This document shows, one piece after another, positions 32,806 to 37,260 of a stretch of 37,260 nt of DNA. The notes beneath the pieces are model-generated. The model had not been told where the DNA came from. It saw only the letters and a list, made by a program, of their open reading frames with translations, and did not search any database. The DNA comes from Chitinophagales bacterium. Its GTDB lineage: Bacteria > Bacteroidota > Bacteroidia > Chitinophagales > JANQFB01. Where the stretch lies: assembly GCA_028278085.1 (NCBI GenBank), contig JANQFB010000274.1, positions 1 through 37,260 of the forward strand, given 5' to 3'. The translations under genes and the position numbers were made by a program. How positions within the stretch are numbered: the first letter of the stretch is position 1; each line of letters starts with the position of its first letter.

Positions 32806-34767
32806 TTATCGGGAAAGAATCAACTGAACCGCCCTGGCTTTCATATCGTCTGTGATGCCCAAATGGTCGTTCAGGCTATCGGGAAAATGAATATCCGGGG
32901 TTACGCCCTTTCCTTCGAATATCTTGCCATCGGGACGAAAGGAGGCCATTGTACACATGCGCATCTGTATGCGGCTATGGAAGAGTTCAAAAACCTTCGC
33001 CCGGCCACTCCCTCCGGTGGTGGTCTCTCCGAGTAAGGTTACATTTTTCATCCCCTTAAAAGCCGCCAAAAATACTTCCGTAGCACTGTAACATTGCTGA
33101 TCCATTAATAAGATCACCGGTTTGTCGTAATAATAGTATTTGGGGTGGGAGGCTTTGGGGCTGATCACCGAATAATGCCATTCGCTGAATTTATCTTTGG
33201 GCAACTTCCATTCCGGGACAAAAGTTTTGGCAAATTGCCGAATGGCGTCCTTTTCTTCTGCTATCCATATGGAGGATGACAAGGGGAACAGTTCCCGGTC
33301 TTTCAGATACCCGTTCTTTGCTATCGGCGCCGTGGCCGGATCAAGCCGATAGGCGGCAACACTGATCACTCTCGGGCCATCTTCCGGGTCGACAAAGAAT
33401 GGGAATAAGCGATGCAAAATGATCCTCGATCCACCCGCATTGTCCCGCAAATCGATAATAAGGCCACGGGTATCTTTAAATGCCAGCATCCAATCCGTTA
33501 ATGCTTCCAGATAACTGGACCTGGTTCTCATTTTGTCGATCCTCAGATAGCCGATATTACCTGTCATCAGCTCGCTTGGTCGCTTTTCCCGGTCCGAATC
33601 AGGTTCATCGTCCAGCAGGGTTATTGACCGGCTAACACTGCTTTTTCCATCGGCAGATTCCAGCTCGAGGATCAATTCCTTTCCGGACAAGGCAAAGGCT
33701 TGTTCCAAAAATTCGAGCTTGTTGGTCCAACTGGCCCATTTGCGCCGGGTCAAGGCTATATTGCCCCCGGACTGTAAGCCCATGGGGATCCGCATAAATT
33801 CTTCGGTTTCCTGGCCATTACCCCCTTTCAGGAAGGGATGTTCGGGATCCAACAGGTGTTTCCGTTCCCCCTCGTACACGAGGAAGCGGTCTTTGTAAGC
33901 CGTGATGTAAAATGGCCAATACTGCTCTTTTTTATCATAGCCATACCACCGCTTGTGAAACCGCACCCGCGTATGACCATCACCGAACATCCCGAGCACC
34001 CGCTGGACCTGGAGACTGAAATCCATGGCGCTCATGCCCTCCCCCGCTCCGGACCGGATCACATCCAGTGCCGTCCGGTAATCGAATATATGATAGCCCA
34101 GATAGGAATAATGATGTTCCAGGATCCACTCCAGTTGATCCAGGTCTTCCTGTATTTCCCGGGGTTCCAGCCAAAGTGGCAGTTTATTCTTGCGGACGGT
34201 TTCTTTGCGGTAATATTCGTATTTATCCCAATCACTTTCCCAGGTTAATTCCAGTCCTATGGAATCGACTTCCCTCCTGGACAAGATCCTTTCCCGGATA
34301 AAATGATGTTTTTCAGCCACCGCATCGGTATGATCCCGCCGAACCCTTTTGTTATAAACGGCCAGCGACAATTGAAGGGCCTGCCAGTTTTGCGTGGTCA
34401 AGGGAACCGGATCGAGCTGCACGGCTTTCCCGGGATCCGATAAAAGGGAGCCTGAAAAACGGATCTCGTCGATTACCGGCACACCGGCAATTTTCAGGAG
34501 TTTGGTCAATTTCAAGCCGAAATCTTCCGGCCAGCTAAGCGGATATACTTTTTTGCAGATCCTGACCAGGCTGTCGACCGGTATTTCGTTAATGGCCGAA
34601 ACCCGGTACCATTGCCCCTCGATCTCTACCACCGGCATGCCTTCCTGCCAGGTTAGGTTGGTGAATGCCGCCCTTTTGTAATGCTCCTCACCTGACACTG
34701 GCCAGGTCATCAGGAGTAAGCATACACTCATCATAATCCTCACCGATATGGATGCATCCGGCAACAT
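32806..34767 (-). CDS. S41 family (tail-specific-like) serine protease, exported
   Basis: The 653-residue protein has an N-terminal signal sequence (MMSVCLLLMTWPVSG within the first ~28 residues). The first ~200 residues have no recognised fold. A region with VQRVLGMFGDGHTRVRF then resembles the S41 N-terminal helical part. The C-terminal catalytic domain has IIDLRDNAGGS, the nucleophile segment QQCYSATEVFLAAF (Ser 563 counting from a TTG two codons upstream), GETTTGGSG and ASFRPDGKIFEGKGVTPD. Members of this type in Bacteroidota are periplasmic or surface proteases with unknown substrates. No typical PDZ motif stands out. I chose the ATG at 34767 over the TTG at 34773. A promoter lies at 34805-34835. 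Confidence 0.88.
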   Translation of the reverse strand: MLPDASISVRIMMSVCLLLMTWPVSGEEHYKRAAFTNLTWQEGMPVVEIEGQWYRVSAINEIPVDSLVRICKKVYPLSWPEDFGLKLTKLLKIAGVPVIDEIRFSGSLLSDPGKAVQLDPVPLTTQNWQALQLSLAVYNKRVRRDHTDAVAEKHHFIRERILSRREVDSIGLELTWESDWDKYEYYRKETVRKNKLPLWLEPREIQEDLDQLEWILEHHYSYLGYHIFDYRTALDVIRSGAGEGMSAMDFSLQVQRVLGMFGDGHTRVRFHKRWYGYDKKEQYWPFYITAYKDRFLVYEGERKHLLDPEHPFLKGGNGQETEEFMRIPMGLQSGGNIALTRRKWASWTNKLEFLEQAFALSGKELILELESADGKSSVSRSITLLDDEPDSDREKRPSELMTGNIGYLRIDKMRTRSSYLEALTDWMLAFKDTRGLIIDLRDNAGGSRIILHRLFPFFVDPEDGPRVISVAAYRLDPATAPIAKNGYLKDRELFPLSSSIWIAEEKDAIRQFAKTFVPEWKLPKDKFSEWHYSVISPKASHPKYYYYDKPVILLMDQQCYSATEVFLAAFKGMKNVTLLGETTTGGSGRAKVFELFHSRIQMRMCTMASFRPDGKIFEGKGVTPDIHFPDSLNDHLGITDDMKARAVQLILSR

Positions 34768-34804
34768 TCGCAAACGGGTTGTTTCTTTCGTTAAGCGTGG
34801 GCGG

Positions 34805-34835
34805 TCAATTTACTATAAAATAGGCATATGACAAA
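34805..34835 (-). promoter_or_regulatory. promoter for S41 protease gene
   Basis: On the minus strand TTTG (34835-34832), a 19-nt spacer and TAAATTGA (34812-34805) resemble the Bacteroidota consensus with the last two -7 bases off. The start codon is about 38 bp downstream. Confidence 0.5.
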
Positions 34836-34939
34836 ACTGAAGAACAATTCCGCATTTTAAGAATCTTTCGAAGCAGCATAAAGGGAGTTTGGAATTCCTT
34901 TTTATTGCCAGAACTATGTTCTAATATTAAAAGAAACGC

Positions 34940-34947
34940 TAAATTTG
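34940..34947 (+). promoter_or_regulatory. -7 element upstream of tRNA-Leu
   Basis: TAAATTTG is an exact TAnnTTTG match on the plus strand, 118 bp before the tRNA gene. A good -33 box was not found. The rest of the 34774-35065 intergenic stretch holds the S41 promoter and nothing else I could identify. Confidence 0.4.
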
Positions 34948-35065
34948 CATTCGATTTTGGGATTAGTGAGAGAGATTTTTGTTCTTTTAACCCAGGTAGT
35001 GTCGTGAACAATTTTCTGACGAAAATGTTGAGGGATAAAATCTGGGTTGTGTTTTGTTTTTATTC

Positions 35066-35148
35066 GCCCAGATGGTGAAATTGGTAAACACGCTACATTC
35101 AGGATGTAGTGCGCTCTGCGCTTGGAGGTTCGAGTCCTCTTCTGGGCA
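35066..35148 (+). tRNA. tRNA-Leu (anticodon CAG)
   Basis: The 83-nt class II tRNA has acceptor arms GCCCAGA (35066-35072) and TCTGGGC (35141-35147), with discriminator A at 35148. The anticodon arm is CTACA-TTCAGGA-TGTAG, giving anticodon CAG at 35100-35102, which reads CUG. A 14-nt long variable arm is followed by T-arm GGAGG-TTCGAGT-CCTCT. CCA is not encoded. The gene lies next to a tyrosine recombinase, so its 3' end is a likely attachment site. Confidence 0.95.
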
Positions 35149-35500
35149 CTCCTGAAGGCTGAAAGCCAAGCGGGGCAAGGCTTTGGCAACATGGCGAAAA
35201 ACACTGTCGCCAACTTGTCGCCAAATCTTATAATTCCTGCAGGTTTTCAGACTTGTTTTTTAACAAGTTCAACGGCCGGGACGGGCTGGCCTTTGAACTA
35301 CATTTTGCCAAATGCTGCATGTAACAGGGAAAGCTGGCATGTAGTGGCTTTTAACACAGAAAAAAAGCCGTTGTTGTCCTCTGACGGTGGAGGATGGCAG
35401 CGGCTTTTTTTTGTATCAGTAAATCAAAATGAATCGCATTGCATTGATGCCCGATCCTCCAATGGAGGTAATTCCGTTAGTCATTCAAAAAAAAAGAAGA
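35149..35500. other. tRNA-integrase junction region (352 bp)
   Basis: This non-coding stretch lies between tRNA-Leu and the integrase. It contains a weak stem AAAGCC/GGCTTT (35162-35184) that may end the tRNA transcript, two GTCGCCAA direct repeats around 35206-35224, a perfect 7-bp hairpin ACTTGTT/AACAAGT (35251-35268) and a strong terminator (35360-35412). Short repeats of this kind are common near recombinase arm sites. No coding frame here looks genuine. Confidence 0.55.
35360..35412 (+). terminator. strong bidirectional intrinsic terminator
   Basis: An A-run and GCCGTTG (35360-35373) pair with CAGCGGC and a T-run of eight (35398-35412). An inner stem TCCTC/GAGGA lies at 35377-35381 and 35390-35394. 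It insulates the tRNA side from the integrase gene and could work on both strands. Confidence 0.75.
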
Positions 35501-36745
35501 ATGGCTCATTACTCAGATTTCGCAATTAAATCTTATGACGAAGACCTTTCAAAAACATGGTACGTAGAATACTACTGGTGGAATACCACTTCGTCCGGTT
35601 ATGGCAAAAAGAACAGAGTTAGAAAGTACATCCGAAGATCTATTAAAACGGTCAAGGAAAGATATGCCAGGGCAAACCAAATCATTGCCGAAGAAAAGGA
35701 AAAACTGAATAGAGGTATTCCAGCCGATGCCAAAGACCTGGAGTTATATGGATCGCTTGAATTTGTGATTCGCTCAATAGCTGAATACAGAATCGGTCAG
35801 GTTGACAGGGAAAGAACTGTTGAGCAATACAGGGCCCATGTCAATCAATTTCTCGAGTGGGCCAGAAGTAGACGTTTCAGCAATTTGTATATCGAGGATT
35901 TCACATTTCATCACGCAGGCCTTTTCCTTAATTGGGTTGAACAGCGCAAGAACAGAAAAGGCGAAATCATTGGTCCCAAAACCTATAACACCTACTTGCA
36001 AAATATTGGCACACTGTTCACCACATTACTAAAGCGTGGGATTATTAAAGCCAACCCCTTCTTTCCATATTCCAAAAAGAAAGAGCATGAGGTATATAAA
36101 ACCTTTTCTGATCACAACGCCGATCTGGCCATTGCAACTTTAAAAGAGAAAAATGAAGGTATGTATATGATCGCCTTGATGGTCTATTATCTTTTGATGC
36201 GGCCGGTTGAAATAACACGTTTGCAGTTCAGTTCGATTGATCTCAGTAGGAATTTGCTATTTGTCGAAGGGGAAATTTCTAAAGGCAAAAGAACATATAA
36301 CATTGATATTCCAGATCCTTTAGCAGCGGTTTATCGTCAAATGAGGGTTTGGGATTATCCTCAAGATTGGCATTTGGTTTCCACCAAGTTAAAACCGGGT
36401 CCGGTAAAAATCCATAGAAATAGAGTTACCGATCAGTGGAAGTGGATTGTAAAGGATGGATTGGGCATTCAGTCAGACTTATATACGCTCAAAAACAAAG
36501 GTATATTTAACCTGATCCAGGCCGGCTATAGTATAGTTGAGGTACAAAGACATGCGAGACATGCAAGTATAAAGGAAACACAGAAGTACTTCGATGCTTT
36601 TGAGGGAACTTTATCTTCCAGCATGAAACAGAATTACCCGGCCATCGGTACAAGTGAAGTTCCTAAAACATCAAGATTAAAGGTCGTTAGGAATGAACCA
36701 AAACTAACCAATGAAAAAAAGTCGATTGTATTGTCAGAGGACTAA
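35501..36745 (+). CDS. tyrosine recombinase / phage-type integrase
   Basis: The 414-residue site-specific recombinase probably inserts the adjoining island into tRNA-Leu. The N-terminal arm and core-binding SAM-like domain covers roughly the first 190 residues (TVEQYRAHVNQFLEWAR, TYNTYLQNIGTLFTTLLKRG). The catalytic domain has the box I Arg in LLMRPVEITRL, a lysine in GEISKGKRTY, a diverged box II (LYTLKNKG in place of HxxR), RHARHASIKETQ with the second His, and the nucleophile Tyr in QKYFDAF. The YTLK-type box II recalls a Bacteroidota integrase group with Lys at this site. The start at 35501 (MAHYSDFAIKSY) is preferred; an in-frame ATG at 35429 would add 24 atypical residues. It overlaps the next convergent gene by 4 bp. 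Confidence 0.88.
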   Translation: MAHYSDFAIKSYDEDLSKTWYVEYYWWNTTSSGYGKKNRVRKYIRRSIKTVKERYARANQIIAEEKEKLNRGIPADAKDLELYGSLEFVIRSIAEYRIGQVDRERTVEQYRAHVNQFLEWARSRRFSNLYIEDFTFHHAGLFLNWVEQRKNRKGEIIGPKTYNTYLQNIGTLFTTLLKRGIIKANPFFPYSKKKEHEVYKTFSDHNADLAIATLKEKNEGMYMIALMVYYLLMRPVEITRLQFSSIDLSRNLLFVEGEISKGKRTYNIDIPDPLAAVYRQMRVWDYPQDWHLVSTKLKPGPVKIHRNRVTDQWKWIVKDGLGIQSDLYTLKNKGIFNLIQAGYSIVEVQRHARHASIKETQKYFDAFEGTLSSSMKQNYPAIGTSEVPKTSRLKVVRNEPKLTNEKKSIVLSED

Positions 36746-37101
36746 AACCTGTAAGCAAGTCCAATGCCATTCCTAGTAACACTCAATGTAGTGCCGGCTC
36801 CCTGGCTGTTAAGAAGTTTTCCAGCTTTTCCGATGTGGATATAACTCTCTACAATAAATATGATGCCTGCAAGGTTACAAATATAGGATCCATATTGTAA
36901 GATATTACTGGAACTTCCGTTGTCGGTACTTGAAAGTGATAATAGCAATGCACCTGTACCTACTGCTACAAATGCAACTCCCATATGAAAATTCTTTTGA
37001 GCAAGGATAAGTTCGTCTCCTGCGGTACGGTCTTTTTGGGTCTGTGCGGATGAGCTGTAAGTCAAGCACAGTAGGAGCATTACTGAGAGATAAGATTTCA
37101 T
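36742..37101 (-). CDS. small exported hydrophobic protein, unknown
   Basis: The 119-residue protein has a signal peptide of about 19 residues (ending SSAQ) and two hydrophobic helices (about 40-57 and 70-90) around a Ser-rich loop SLSSTDNGSSSN. I do not recognise the family. It resembles small Bacteroidota membrane proteins found on mobile regions. The stop overlaps the integrase stop tail to tail. It is AT-richer than the housekeeping genes, in keeping with island DNA. Confidence 0.65.
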   Translation of the reverse strand: MKSYLSVMLLLCLTYSSSAQTQKDRTAGDELILAQKNFHMGVAFVAVGTGALLLSLSSTDNGSSSNILQYGSYICNLAGIIFIVESYIHIGKAGKLLNSQGAGTTLSVTRNGIGLAYRF

Positions 37102-37221
37102 AGGACAAATCTTTGAAACGCCAAAAATAGAATTAATCCCCTTACCTGAACAAGCTCTGATAAGTAATTGCTTTAATTTGGTGACTTATTTTTTTTGGGT
37201 TTTTTGTTCGTTAATTCAATT

Positions 37222-37260
37222 ATGATGGCACTGAACAAAGCAGAAATACCCATTAAAAGA
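37222..37260 (+). CDS. possible start of a gene running past the window
   Basis: Two ATGs in a row (37222 and 37225) open a frame MMALNKAEIPIKR that continues to the window edge. They follow an AT-rich, promoter-like stretch with T-runs. Thirteen codons are too few to name a family. It is listed as a candidate only. Confidence 0.3.
   Translation, partial: MMALNKAEIPIKR

Noticed and set aside
35122-35529. Frame running out of the tRNA-Leu gene into the integrase region
   Set aside because: It begins within the tRNA, crosses a strong terminator and has no coherent protein character.

Overview
The window looks like chromosomal DNA of a Bacteroidota bacterium, most likely a member of the Saprospiria. 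The evidence is several proteins with C-terminal type IX secretion (T9SS) sorting domains, Bacteroidota-type promoters (TTTG, 18-20 nt, TAnnTTTG), bacillithiol synthesis (bshC), and two typical Bacteroidota gene sets: parA-parB-DUF5683-dapB-lepB and rpmB-rpmG-DUF4295-ftsY-rimO. No rRNA genes, CRISPR arrays or complete insertion sequences were seen.

Layout. 1-1812 is the 3' end of a large T9SS-exported adhesin-like protein carrying Ig/PKD-like modules and a Reelin-like insert. 1847-5579 holds a membrane protein, an unusual aquaporin, a 2-Cys peroxiredoxin, a Nudix hydrolase and an unrecognised protein. 5585-9668 (minus strand) pairs an oligopeptide-type binding lipoprotein with a TMTC-like membrane/TPR protein. 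9976-14952 (plus strand) is a tight six-gene unit: MBL-fold hydrolase, parA, parB, a DUF5683 protein, dapB and lepB. 15025-22132 (minus strand) is an AT-richer block of four T9SS cargo genes, including a 1311-residue M6-like metalloprotease fused to a beta-helix. A second, diverged signal peptidase I follows at 22447-23844.

23945-31380 (minus strand) is mostly housekeeping: TPR-SpoIIE phosphatase, bshC, rimO, ftsY, DUF4295, L33, L28 and clpS. A MoeB-rhodanese fusion (31501-32646) is divergent from clpS and shares a back-to-back promoter with it. An S41 protease follows on the minus strand. From 35066 a tRNA-Leu(CAG) is followed at once by a tyrosine recombinase, a small exported protein and the start of another possible gene. 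This looks like the left edge of an integrated island running past the window.

The most notable signals are: (1) an 85-88 bp MITE-like repeat in two inverted copies, one of which supplies the last codons and stop of rimO; (2) an aquaporin whose predicted selectivity filter lacks every canonical polar residue; (3) a Reelin-type domain nested inside an Ig-like module; (4) the T9SS cargo block separating two lepB paralogs; and (5) the tRNA-Leu/integrase junction. I did not find a clear multi-gene defence or biosynthetic system wholly inside the window. The island beyond the right edge is the likeliest place for one.
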